From Begonia masoniana (Eukaryota; Streptophyta; Magnoliopsida; Cucurbitales; Begoniaceae): DNA of 64,000 nt. The translations under genes and the position numbers were made by a program. The notes below the pieces were generated by a model. The model was not told the origin of the DNA. It saw only the letters and a program-made list of their open reading frames with translations, and did not search any database. The stretch lies in assembly GCA_022432975.1 (NCBI GenBank), contig CM039510.1, positions 16,168,486 to 16,232,485 of the forward strand, in the 5' to 3' direction. This document shows, in pieces, positions 1 to 9,391 of this stretch. How positions within the stretch are numbered: the first letter of the stretch is position 1; every line of letters starts with the position of its first letter.

Positions 1-453
1 TCAACATTCAACCTCCGTTTTTCCTCTGTTCGTCTTCCGTTCTTCGCGTTTTCTCCTCCAATCGACGCTCTAGGTATGAATATATAGTTTCAGAGCGTTA
101 GTTTTTGATTTTTATAAAGTTATACATTTAGGTTTTCGTTTAGGGTTATCGTAAAAATCAAGATTTAGGGTTCGAAATCGATAAGTCGTCATAGTTTATG
201 ATATAATGGACGTATTGAGCGTTATTGGACAAAGTTAGAGGGATTTGTGAGAAACGTTAAAATTGAAGGATTTTTGGGTTTTTAGGAAAAACTCGTTAAT
301 TGTGATTTTAAACTATCGAGCGTTAATCGTTGTTTAAATACTTCGATTAGTTAAGATAAAGCTTTAGAAAATTTCCTTAGTTAAGGTTTTGTTGAATTCA
401 GACGATTAGAAGTTTAAACGCAAGGTATTGATAATCGTTGTGTTTTGCCTCAG

Positions 454-498
454 ACAAACAACGCTCATGGACGGAGCTTGAGTTGCTTTGGACAGGAG
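454..498 (+). other. Exon-2-like block in LTR A1
   Basis: The 45-nt block lies between a pyrimidine-rich CAG acceptor-like site (ends 453) and a GTAAGT donor-like site (499). The same block occurs in LTR B (27268-27312) and, 2 nt shorter, in LTR E (23730-23772). Joined to the downstream block at 2446 it reads open through a shared Trp-Thr-[Glu/Lys] core. In LTR A2 the acceptor is CAA and the donor GTACGT, so that copy is probably damaged. Splicing is inferred only. Confidence 0.45.
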
Positions 499-628
499 GT
501 AAGTTCTCATGACTTACTCTGGCCGATTGGCCTACGCCGTACGTCGAAGTCGTCTCGAGGAACCTTGAGGATTTGTTTGTTTAAATCGTTTTATTTTGGG
601 TAGTTAGGATTAGTTATTTTTATATATT

Positions 629-2166
629 GTTTGTTTATCGTCTTGATGGTACATATGTGTTTGTTGGTACATATGTGTTTGTTTATCGTCTTGATGGTAC
701 ATATGTGTTTGTTTATCGTCTTGATGGTACATATGTGTTTGTTTATCGTCTTGATGGTACATATGTGTTTGTTTATCGTCTTGATGGTACATATGTGTTT
801 GTTTATCGTCTTGATGGTACATATGTGTTTGTTTATCGTCTTGATGGTACATATGTGTTTGTTTATCGTCTTGATGGTACATATGTGTTTGTTTATCGTC
901 TTGATGGTACATATGTGTTTGTTTATCGTCTTGATGGTACATATGTGTTTGTTTATCGTCTTGATGGTACATATGTGTTTGTTTATCGTCTTGATGGTAC
1001 ATATGTGTTTGTTTATCGTCTTGATGGTACATATGTGTTTGTTTATCGTCTTGATGGTACATATGTGTTTGTTTATCGTCTTGATGGTACATATGTGTTT
1101 GTTTATCGTCTTGATGGTACATATGTGTTTGTTTATCGTCTTGATGGTACATATGTGTTTGTTTATCGTCTTGATGGTACATATGTGTTTGTTTATCGTC
1201 TTGATGGTACATATGTGTTTGTTTATCGTCTTGATGGTACATATGTGTTTGTTTATCGTCTTGATGGTACATATGTGTTTGTTTATCGTCTTGATGGTAC
1301 ATATGTGTTTGTTTATCGTCTTGATGGTACATATGTGTTTGTTTATCGTCTTGATGGTACATATGTGTTTGTTTATCGTCTTGATGGTACATATGTGTTT
1401 GTTTATCGTCTTGATGGTACATATGTGTTTGTTTATCGTCTTGATGGTACATATGTGTTTGTTTATCGTCTTGATGGTACATATGTGTTTGTTTATCGTC
1501 TTGATGGTACATATGTGTTTGTTTATCGTCTTGATGGTACATATGTGTTTGTTTATCGTCTTGATGGTACATATGTGTTTGTTTATCGTCTTGATGGTAC
1601 ATATGTGTTTGTTTATCGTCTTGATGGTACATATGTGTTTGTTTATCGTCTTGATGGTACATATGTGTTTGTTTATCGTCTTGATGGTACATATGTGTTT
1701 GTTTATCGTCTTGATGGTACATATGTGTTTGTTTATCGTCTTGATGGTACATATGTGTTTGTTTATCGTCTTGATGGTACATATGTGTTTGTTTATCGTC
1801 TTGATGGTACATATGTGTTTGTTTATCGTCTTGATGGTACATATGTGTTTGTTTATCGTCTTGATGGTACATATGTGTTTGTTTATCGTCTTGATGGTAC
1901 ATATGTGTTTGTTTATCGTCTTGATGGTACATATGTGTTTGTTTATCGTCTTGATGGTACATATGTGTTTGTTTATCGTCTTGATGGTACATATGTGTTT
2001 GTTTATCGTCTTGATGGTACATATGTGTTTGTTTATCGTCTTGATGGTACATATGTGTTTGTTTATCGTCTTGATGGTACATATGTGTTTGTTTATCGTC
2101 TTGATGGTACATATGTGTTTGTTTATCGTCTTGATGGTACATATGTGTTTGTTTATCGTCTTGATG
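629..2166 (+). repeat. 30-bp tandem array, about 51 units (G type), in LTR A1
   Basis: The 30-bp unit has the core TTTATCGTCTTGATGGTACA followed by TATGTGTTTG. Units are essentially identical from about 674 to 2160; one short irregular unit lies near 660. Because 30 is divisible by 3 and the unit has no stop in several frames, long open frames appear on both strands, but they are a by-product. The array sits between the donor-like site at 499 and the acceptor-like site at 2445. Every unit has G in the CTTGATGG position, where the partner array in LTR A2 has A. Confidence 0.98.
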
Positions 2167-2445
2167 TACATAGTAAACAACCATGACATGGGGTTATCGG
2201 GGATGAGGTTCAAACCTTGCGTTTCGTGGTGAGCGGGTTTCCCTCCCTTCAGATGGTGTGGGTTGTCTAACCGCTGGACGTGCCCTATCTATCTGTCGAG
2301 CGTTTCCAATAACCATAGACTGACACGTACTGTTACATGAACTGACATAGACTGTTTTCATAGCATCGAGCATACATTATCATGCATAGGCATTTATGTA
2401 GAGCTTACTGAGATTTTTATCTCATAGTGTGTCTGTATGGTGTAG

Positions 2446-2492
2446 GTGACCTCGATATAGGTGAGGACGAGATCCCTCCACCTGAGGAATGA
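2446..2492 (+). other. Exon-3-like acidic peptide segment, LTR A1
   Basis: After TGTAG at 2441-2445 the segment reads, in phase with a preceding G, GDLDIGEDEIPPPEE and a TGA stop. The 47-nt length is shared with the B, D, D', F and H LTR copies. In LTR A2 (from 37077) the same peptide is present but the TGA has become TTA, so the frame runs a few codons further. No ATG that clearly starts this frame was found. Confidence 0.5.
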
Positions 2493-2905
2493 TGCAGTTG
2501 ATGAAGGACGGCTGGCGTGGGTGTGCTGGCGCAGTCGATGCTTAACCGACCCGTGGGGAAGTATATGCGTATTTTTAGGGTATTACATTATTTTGGATAA
2601 ATTATGTATAGTTAGAACATTGTAGGATGTTTGGATCTGATAGATGATAGGTTTTAAACGTTTTTGGACATCTATTTTATAAATTGTTTTTGTAAAGTTT
2701 TCATGGGAACTGCTTGGTAATTTAAAACAGGAGGGAGTGTCAATTTTTAAACGTATCCACGCCGTTCGTTTTTACGACAATTTAACGTATGTTCAGGCCG
2801 TTAAATTGGGATTGATAAAGCGCGAAAGGTGTTAAGTTTTATTGAAGTGTTAGAGTGTATGTATAGAAATTGTTATGTGCAGGGGATGAGAAATGAAGGA
2901 GGAAA

Positions 2906-2932
2906 GCTCTCTGGAATTGAATTCCAGAGAGC
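2906..2932 (+). other. Perfect palindrome in LTR A1 (EcoRI-centred)
   Basis: Two 13-nt arms, GCTCTCTGGAATT and its complement, flank a single G. The same palindrome is at 37537-37563 in LTR A2. Less perfect relatives occur at 24824-24851 (LTR E) and 28235-28262 (LTR B), always some 50-130 bp before the GATCGATC cluster. Confidence 0.85.
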
Positions 2933-2976
2933 AAACTATGGGATCGCTGCGCTCTGGAGAAAAATCCAGAGCGTGC

Positions 2977-3130
2977 AGAGATCGATCGCTGGGGCAGCGA
3001 TCGGTCGCTGCCAGCGATCGAACGCTGGCCAGCTATTGCTGCCAGCGATCGATCGCTGGAGCAGCGATCAATCGCTAGGGCAGCGATGGCTGCAGCAATC
3101 AATCTCCTGAATTTGGAGATCGATCGCCCC
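2977..3130 (+). repeat. CAGCGATCG / GATCGATCGC repeat cluster, LTR A1
   Basis: There are about ten overlapping direct and inverted copies of CAGCGATCG and its complement CGATCGCTG, including self-complementary blocks. The cluster ends with GATCGATCGCCCCTTCCC, an ending also found in the LTR E cluster. It lies about 220 bp before the LTR end. The matching cluster in LTR A2 is at 37608-37775. Confidence 0.85.
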
Positions 3131-3353
3131 TTCCCTTTTGATACGGCTTGACAATTTTGCCCTCCCTTTTGTTTATTTATAAATTGTTTTAATTATAGTT
3201 TTAAATAATAGTTTTAATTGTTTTAAATGTTTTATTCAATTGATTTTAAAACGTTTCAAGTTGTTTTCCGCATAAACGCTAGGTAGAAAAAGAAAATGAA
3301 AATGAAAAATATGTACGGGAAATTGGGTACAGTATTAGGGTCGTCACAACTTG

Positions 3354-3365
3354 TGGTATCAAGGC
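3354..3365 (+). promoter_or_regulatory. Primer binding site of element A (degenerate)
   Basis: TGGTATCAAGGC lies 5 nt after the LTR end. Compared with the iMet-type TGGTATCAGAGC seen in B and C, it has a short mismatch in the middle. Confidence 0.75.
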
Positions 3366-3513
3366 CTCCGGGTTTTAAAATTGGTTCTGTAGACTGCTCG
3401 ACTGCACATCCACTACGCGGACATTCTTCATCAACTGTCAGTATGTTTATAGCTTTATTTGATTTCATTTTTATAGAGTATTTGTTTAACTTTTATAGGA
3501 GTTATTTATAAAA

Positions 3514-3843
3514 ATGGTGCGTCGAGTAAATGACCGAGACGACCGAGATGATACGATAGACACCCTCAAGGATTTTATTGCCCAGCAGTCCCAGCATATG
3601 GAGCGACAGGCTCAGCAGATGGAGAGACAGTCTCAACAGCTGGGTACTATGATAGACCGAGAGGGTACTAGAGCTAAGGAGGCAGCTATTTCGGGTAACT
3701 GTGGGATGGAGAGATTCCAGAAGCTACAGCCCCTATATTTAACGGACAGTCTACGGATCCCTCTTCAACTGAGGAATTGATTCGCATTAAGGAGGACATG
3801 CTGGCCTATGCTAGCATAGAGGACGGAGAGAAGGTTGCATTGG
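3514..3843 (+). pseudogene. gag N-terminus of element A, interrupted
   Basis: The start ATG at 3514 gives MVRRVNDRDDRDD and a glutamine-rich stretch (QSQHMERQAQQMERQSQQL) like the N-termini of the B and E gags. Near 3731 a missing base shifts the frame, and the encoded protein runs into a stop at 3778. In the other frame the gag text continues normally to 3843, where the LTR D' insertion cuts it between codons of a Val-Ala-Leu-Val-Thr stretch that resumes at 29834. Gag would form the virus-like particle shell. This copy is non-functional because of the frameshift and the insertion. Confidence 0.85.
3839..3843 (+). other. Target site duplication ATTGG (left copy)
   Basis: ATTGG at 3839-3843 is repeated at 29834-29838 and flanks LTR D' exactly at its TG...CA ends. 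Removing the insertion and one copy restores the gag frame of element A. Confidence 0.93.
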
Positions 3844-4956
3844 TGTAACGCCCCGAATTTTCTGAACCTGGTTCGCTACTCAATGCTCGAACATGACTAA
3901 AATTTTTTTTTTTATTAATTTAAATCTTCACTCGACAGTCAAAATTTGGCATTTTTCTAAAAACTCAAAACATTTAAAAATTTGCAGCAGAAATCATTTG
4001 AACCACAATGAAGTTATACAAAACTACGAAATGCTGTTGAATTGTTAAGAAACAATCGGCGATTTGAAAATCTAGTTTAAACAGCGAAATATTAGAGAAG
4101 TCGCAGAAGTCAAACACATCTGCCGATTGATAAAGTCAACGGAAGAAGCAGAAACAGAAGATAGATGGTTTCTACCGATGACGTAAGCCAAAAGACATCA
4201 ACCGATCGCAAACGACAAAATACACTCTACATCCTCCAATGACTATACGACAAAAATCCTCCTACATCTACCGATGACGTCAACACGCATCTGCCGATGA
4301 GTTTACCGAGACACCATCTGATGGACTTTGACCTGCGCCTTCCGATAGAACAAACCTCATGTACCGGTGACTTTACTGAGACATCATCCGATGACTATTC
4401 TTAAGGCATCTTCCGATAGAATTAACCTACATCATCCGATGACTTTTCTTAAGGCATCTTCTGATAGAACTAACCCACATCATCCGATGACTTTTCTTAA
4501 GGCATCTTCCGATAGACAAAAACACAACTTCCTCCGATAGAAAACAATAAACTTCTACACACATCCACCGATAGCTTTTACCAAAACATCATCCGATAGA
4601 TAACTTACTCGACTCCTACCGATGGACAAAACAACATGGCAGTAGACTTTACTATAAATTAAGAAAGTCCCGACTATTAAAAGGACTTAAGCATTTTACC
4701 AAAAACCATTCAGAGGCAGTTTAAATCATTGTATTGCTCAAATTCAGTAAAAACAACATTATAAAATCCAACAGGACACTAATGTCAGGAAATCTCCAAA
4801 ACTAATTAAAAAGGGTTGCTACCACTACTGTCATGAAAACTCAATGTACTCAGATTGAATCATTATCAACTAGACCTTCATAACTACTGACACCAGTTAA
4901 CCCTGCCTCATCAGTTTACCAGACTGGAGCATGAATGTACCCCTTCAACCACATCT
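3844..4956 (-). repeat. Solo LTR D', left part (3' half of LTR, minus strand)
   Basis: TGTAACGCCCCGAATT at the left edge is the complement of the LTR D terminus at 57777-57797. The rest of the LTR is at 28762-29833, and the two parts together give about 2185 bp, close to the 2118 bp of LTR D. There is no primer site, internal region or second LTR between the ATTGG duplications other than element B, so this is a solo LTR left by LTR-LTR recombination. From about 4105 to 4640 it holds a dense run of CATCTTCCGATAGA / CATCCGATGACTTT motifs. Confidence 0.9.
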
Positions 4957-5333
4957 TGTAATATCCAGCTTTTCTGGATATTATTATTTTAATATATAAT
5001 GGCATTTTTGTAAATATGTCAAAACAAGCCCGTTTCTCAAGAAGAAAGCGTCATTACGATCCTAACGATTAATAGGAATTTTAAGGAAATTATGAGAATT
5101 TTCGGAGTTTAAACGCTATATTCCGAGTAGATACATTTATCGAAATGTAAAAGACGTTCTCGTAAAAATAGCAAACGAGGTCCGTTTTGCGAACGGATAG
5201 TTTTGTTAGATCCTAAATAATAAGTTGGACATATTGTTAAAATAAGGAAATTTGGTGAACCCGAATAGTTGGACGATTAACGAACCGAATGACGAAACGA
5301 ATATAAAAACTATGGAAGGGCATTTTAGTAAAT

Positions 5334-5636
5334 GCGAGAACTTCCCGGAAGGTCACCCAACCTAGAATTGCTCTCGCCGAAGCACTTTTAACTTCGGAGT
5401 TCTTATGGGATCCGTTGCCAATTGTGCTCCAAAACGCGTCTTGCTATTTAGGGAGGGATCTCTTACATATGCTTCATTTCCACATACTTCCCCAAGCGCT
5501 GTGGGATTGTGACGACCCCGTCTTTACGACCTGTCACCTTCCGGCTCGCCCGCGCGGACGTACCGCCATCCGGGTTCCGGTTCGTGCAGCCATCGTACCA
5601 GTACAGATTCGGGACTTACAGATTCGGGTCATCACA
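5334..5636 (-). repeat. Cassandra LTR0 (truncated, type a)
   Basis: This copy is cut inside the 5S-like module (5335-5416) at its plus-strand left edge, where it joins LTR B after GTAA. Its other end is the normal terminus GGGTCATCACA. Marker text: GTTGCCAATTG and CTATTTAGGGAGG (type a, shared with LTR2 and LTR5). Confidence 0.88.
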
Positions 5637-5707
5637 ATCACCCCCCCTTGGGGGCCCAACGTCCTCGTTGGCCACAATTCCGGTTGGGTACAGGCTCTGA
5701 TACCATT

Positions 5708-6081
5708 TGTAACGACCCGATTTCCCAGCAAGATATTGTCCGCTCTGGGGATTGGGCCGCAGCCCAATATCCTCCCCTCACGGCTTTGTTTGGCGAGAAC
5801 TTCCCGGAAGGTCACCCAACCTGGAATTGCTCTCGCCGAAGCACTTTTAACTTCGGAGTTCTTATGGGATCCGTTGTCAATTGTGCTCCAAAACGCGTCT
5901 TGCTATGTTGGGAGGGTCTCTTACATATGTTCATTTCCACATACTTCCCCAAGCGATGTGGGATTGTGACGACCCCCTGTTTACGACCTGTCACCTTCCG
6001 GTTCGCCCGCGCGGACATACCGCCATCCGGGATCCGGTTCGTGCAGCCATCGTACCATACTTACACATCTGGGTCATCACA
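5708..6081 (-). repeat. Cassandra LTR1 (complete, type b)
   Basis: The 374-bp LTR has a 5S-like module at 5794-5875. Type b markers are GTTGTCAATTG, CTATGTTGGGAGG and a shorter terminal region. It is followed by a 71-bp internal domain (6082-6152) with primer site. Confidence 0.9.
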
Positions 6082-6152
6082 ATCACCCCCCCTCGGGGGC
6101 CCAACGTCCTCGTTGGCCACATTTCCGGTTGGGTACAGGCTCTGATACCATT

Positions 6153-6540
6153 TGTAACGACCCCGTATCCCAGCAAGATATTGTCCGCTCTGGGGATTGG
6201 GCCGCAGCCCAATATCCTCCCCTCACGGCTTTGTTTGGCGAGAACTTCCCGGAAGGTCACCCAACCTAGAATTGCTCTCGCCGAAGCACTTTTAACTTCG
6301 GAGTTCTTATGGGATCCGTTGCCAATTGTGCTCCAAAACGCGTCTTGCTATTTAGGGAGGGATCTCTTACATATGCTTCATTTCCACATACTTCCCCAAG
6401 CGCTGTGGGATTGTGACGACCCCGTCTTTACGACCTGTCACCTTCCGGCTCGCCCGCGCGGACGTACCGCCATCCGGGTTCCGGTTCGTGCAGCCATCGT
6501 ACCAGTACAGATTCGGGACTTACAGATTCGGGTCATCACA
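6153..6540 (-). repeat. Cassandra LTR2 (complete, type a)
   Basis: The 388-bp LTR has a 5S-like module at 6239-6320. It is followed by internal domain 6541-6611. LTR0 plus LTR1 and LTR2 plus LTR3 form two copies of a 904-bp higher-order unit. Confidence 0.9.
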
Positions 6541-6611
6541 ATCACCCCCCCTTGGGGGCCCAACGTCCTCGTTGGCCACAATTCCGGTTGGGTACAGGCT
6601 CTGATACCATT

Positions 6612-6984
6612 TGTAACGACCCGATTTCCCAGCAAGATATTGTCCGCTCTGGGGATTGGGCCGCAGCCCAATATCCTCCCCTCACGGCTTTGTTTGGCGA
6701 GAACTTCCCGGAAGGTCACCCAACCTGGAATTGCTCTCGCCGAAGCACTTTTAACTTCGGAGTTCTTATGGGATCCGTTGTCAATTGTGCTCCAAAACGC
6801 GTCTTGCTATGTTGGGAGGGTCTCTTTACATATGTTTCATTTCCACATACTTCCCCAAGCGATGTGGGATTGTGACGACCCCCTGTTTACGACCTGTCAC
6901 CTTCCGGTTCGCCCGCGCGGACATACCGCCATCCGGGATCCGGTTCGTGCAGCCATCGTACCATACTTACACATCTGGGTCATT
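6612..6984 (-). repeat. Cassandra LTR3 (type b, end lost)
   Basis: The 5S-like module is at 6698-6779. The terminus is missing: the text runs GGGTCAT directly into TTTGTAACGACCCC of the next LTR, so CACA and the whole internal domain with its primer site are gone. Confidence 0.88.
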
Positions 6985-6985
6985 T

Positions 6986-7371
6986 TGTAACGACCCCGTT
7001 CCCAGCAAGATATTGTCCGCTCCGGGGATTGGGCCGCAGCCCAATATCCTCCCCTCACGGCTTTGTTTGGCGAGAGCACTTCCCGGAAGGTCACCCAACC
7101 TGGAATTGCTCTCGCCGAAGCACTTTTAACTTCGGAGTTCTTATGAGATCCGTTGTCAATTGTGCTCCAAAACGCGTCTTGCTATGTTGGGAGGGTCTCT
7201 TTACATATGTTTCATTTCCATATACTTCCCCAAGCGATGTGGGATTGTGACGACCCCCTCTTTTACGACCCGGGATTCGCCTATACTCGAGTCCGGGATC
7301 CATCCACCCCGCAACCCGAGGTTTGCCCCGCAGTCGTACACATACGTACACATTCCATTCGGGTCATCACA
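6986..7371 (-). repeat. Cassandra LTR4 (type c, divergent terminal part)
   Basis: The 5S-like module is at 7071-7154, with a 2-bp insertion (GAGAGCACTTCCC). About 110 bp from 7259 to 7360 does not match the other LTRs. The internal domain 7372-7442 follows. Confidence 0.85.
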
Positions 7372-7442
7372 ATCACCCCCCCTCGGGGGCCCAACATCCT
7401 CGTTGGCCACATTTCCGGTTGGGTACAGGCTCTGATACCATT

Positions 7443-7830
7443 TGTAACGACCCCGTATCCCAGCAAGATATTGTCCGCTCTGGGGATTGGGCCGCAGCCC
7501 AATATCCTCCCCTCACGGCTTTGTTTGGCGAGAACTTCCCGGAAGGTCACCCAACCTAGAATTGCTCTCGCCGAAGCACTTTTAACTTCGGAGTTCTTAT
7601 GGGATCCGTTGCCAATTGTGCTCCAAAACGCGTCTTGCTATTTAGGGAGGGATCTCTTACATATGCTTCATTTCCACATACTTCCCCAAGCGCTGTGGGA
7701 TTGTGACGACCCCGTCTTTACGACCTGTCACCTTCCGGCTCGCCCGCGCGGACGTACCGCCATCCGGGTTCCGGTTCGTGCAGCCATCGTACCAGTACAG
7801 ATTCGGGACTTACAGATTCGGGTCATCACA
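7443..7830 (-). repeat. Cassandra LTR5 (complete, type a)
   Basis: The 388-bp LTR has a 5S-like module at 7529-7610. It ends exactly at GGGTCATCACA (7830) and then joins LTR B inside its last hairpin stem at GCGATCGATC. This edge looks like a true integration end. Confidence 0.9.
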
Positions 7831-8118
7831 GCGATCGATCTCTGTAGTTTACAGAGATCGATCGCCCCCCTCCTTTTGGCAGCTAGTTCCGATTCTACCC
7901 CTGCTTTAGTTGTCATTAAATACTTAAATGTTTTAAGTTTAATTAAATTGTTTTAGTTATGTTTTAAATAATTTACCCAAACGAACTTCGAATTCGATTC
8001 CGGTTTCGGTTTCGATTTCAATTCTGGTTAATATTAGATTTACAGTTTATAAAATGTAAAGTAAAATGAAAAATTTATACAGAGAAAATGGGGTACAGTA
8101 TTAGGGGTGTTACAATTA

Positions 8119-8130
8119 TGGTATCAGAGC
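8119..8130 (+). promoter_or_regulatory. Primer binding site of element B
   Basis: TGGTATCAGAGC, complementary to the 3' end of initiator methionine tRNA, begins 5 nt after the LTR end. Confidence 0.9.
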
Positions 8131-8275
8131 CCCCGGGTTTTAAAATCGATTCTGTAGACTGCTCGACTGCACAGCCACTACGCGGACATCCTTCATCAAC
8201 TGTAAGTTTGTTTATAGCTTTATTGATTTGTTTTCTTAGGATTATTGTTTTGATCTTTTATAGGATTTCTATAAA

Positions 8276-9391
8276 ATGGTTCGAGGGAGGGATCCTAGAG
8301 ATGACGCGCTAGATCGATTTACGGAATTGATAGATCGCCAGTCTCAGCATATGGACCGGCAAGCGCAGCAGATTACGGACTTAGTAAATCGGGAGAACCA
8401 GAGGGCCCGGGATTTGATAGTTCCCAACAACCAGGGCATGCAGAAGTTTCAGGGCCTACGACCTCCAGTGTTCGATGGTTGATCATCGGATCCTACTGTT
8501 GCGGAGGAATGGATCCGAGTTATGGAGGATATGTTAGCTTATGCCGAGGTAGGGAACGGGAGCATGGTGGCGTATGCTACCTTTCACTTAGCGATGGATG
8601 CCCGTTTCTAGTGGGATTCGATCAAAGCGACGACTGATGTATCAGCTATGACTTGGGATCGGTTCAAGTTTGTATTTTTTGACAAGTATTTTAACCGCAC
8701 AGTGAGAGTGGCGAAGAGGAATGAGTTCACGCAGCTGAAGCAGACAGGTTCAGTTGCAGAGTATATCCGGAAGTTTGAGGCTTTATCGCGATTTGCACCG
8801 CGCCTTGTCAGCGATAACGAGGAGAAGGTACACCAGTTTATGGAGGGCCTTAATTCAGAGATCCGGATGCACGTTGTTGTATCAGGTATTATTGATGTAC
8901 CCTATTCTGACATCACAGCTAGGGCTCTGGATATTGAGGCCGCCAGAGCTACTTGTGTTAGACCGAGGGAGCCAGTTAAGGGCTTCTTCCGTGAGATTCA
9001 GCCTCAGTTGCAGAATCAAGGCTGGCAGCCGAGAGCACAGCAACAACAACAGCAGCAAAGAGACATCAAAAGGCCTCTAGAAGGAGGCAACGATCGAGAG
9101 AAAGGTAAACAGGTACAAGGGGCTTCTCAGTTACCTCTTTGCCCTAAGTGCCAGAGGGAGCACAGGGGACAGTGCAGGGTAGGCACAAATGTGTGCTATT
9201 GGTGTGGAGAAACAGGCCATTTTGTTAAGGACTGCCCGAATCAGGGTCGAGATCAGTCGGGCAGGGATCAGCATGGCAGGGATCAAAGGAAAGTGGTACC
9301 GAGAGTCTTTGCATTCATCGAGCCTGACAATGCCGATGATGGGGCCCAGCCTTCTACGATTGCAGGTATTATCTTAATTACCGTACAATGA
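8276..9391 (+). pseudogene. gag of element B (two nonsense codons)
   Basis: The frame from ATG 8276 starts MVRGRDPRDDALDRF and continues to 9391. It includes a retrotransposon gag core (about 8490-8900, FFDKYFNRTVRVAKR and SVAEYIRKFEALSRFA) and one CCHC zinc knuckle, CYWCGETGHFVKDC, near 9198-9240. Stops interrupt it at 8480 (TGA) and 8609 (TAG in place of Tyr before WDSIKA). After the knuckle and PSTIAG the frame runs a few residues towards protease and stops. No protease DTG motif follows. The downstream part from 8648 alone could make a 247-aa protein with most of the core and the knuckle, but expression is doubtful because the 5' LTR has lost its promoter part. Confidence 0.88.

Larger units (their letters stand above)
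1..3348 (+). repeat. 5' LTR of element A (A1), 5'-truncated by the window
   Basis: Base 1 aligns with 34510 in the 3' LTR of the same element. The LTR ends with TCGTCACA at 3348, followed by a degenerate iMet primer site. It contains, in order: an intron-like segment, a 43-50 nt exon-like block (454-498), a 30-bp tandem array, a second exon-like block (2446-2492), a near-perfect palindrome (2906-2932) and a cluster of GATCGATC repeats (about 2977-3130). It lacks about 70 bp just after the array that the 3' LTR has (around 36728-36800). Confidence 0.9.
5334..7830 (-). mobile_element. Cassandra-type TRIM multimer: six LTRs and four internal domains in tandem
   Basis: Read on the minus strand, each LTR begins TGTGATGACCC and ends GGGTCGTTACA. 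Each is followed by TGGTATCAGAGCC (primer site), a ~71-bp internal domain with a G-rich purine tract, and the next LTR. Each LTR carries a ~80-bp stretch like plant 5S rRNA, with the sequences GAACTCCGAAGTTAA and GGGTGACCTTCCGGGAAGT. These are the published hallmarks of Cassandra, a terminal-repeat retrotransposon in miniature with no protein genes. The plus-strand order is partial LTR0, internal, LTR1, internal, LTR2, internal, LTR3, LTR4, internal, LTR5. Open frames through the array are not genes. Confidence 0.93.
4957..8114 (+). repeat. 5' LTR of element B, with its middle replaced by a Cassandra array
   Basis: 4957-5331 matches the first ~376 bp of the 3' LTR and 7831-8114 matches its last ~283 bp. 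About 1.76 kb of LTR (26713-28473 in the 3' copy) is absent and 5334-7830 is Cassandra-type sequence instead. The lost part includes the TATA box, both exon-like blocks and two of the three hairpins, so this LTR should not drive normal transcription. Confidence 0.9.

Noticed and set aside
629..2166. CRISPR-like array
   Set aside because: Units are directly adjacent with no spacers, in plant DNA.
591..2232. Four long open frames (519-540 codons) on both strands over the 30-bp array
   Set aside because: They are produced by a stop-free unit whose length is a multiple of three. They have no non-repeat domain, and frames are equally open on both strands.
5881..6990. 369-codon frame and overlapping frames on both strands in the GC-richer block
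   Set aside because: They lie across Cassandra LTRs and internal domains, which do not code for protein.
5335..7610. True 5S rRNA gene cluster
   Set aside because: Only about 80 of ~120 nt resemble 5S, and each copy lies inside an LTR with TG...CA ends and a primer site, so they are Cassandra modules.
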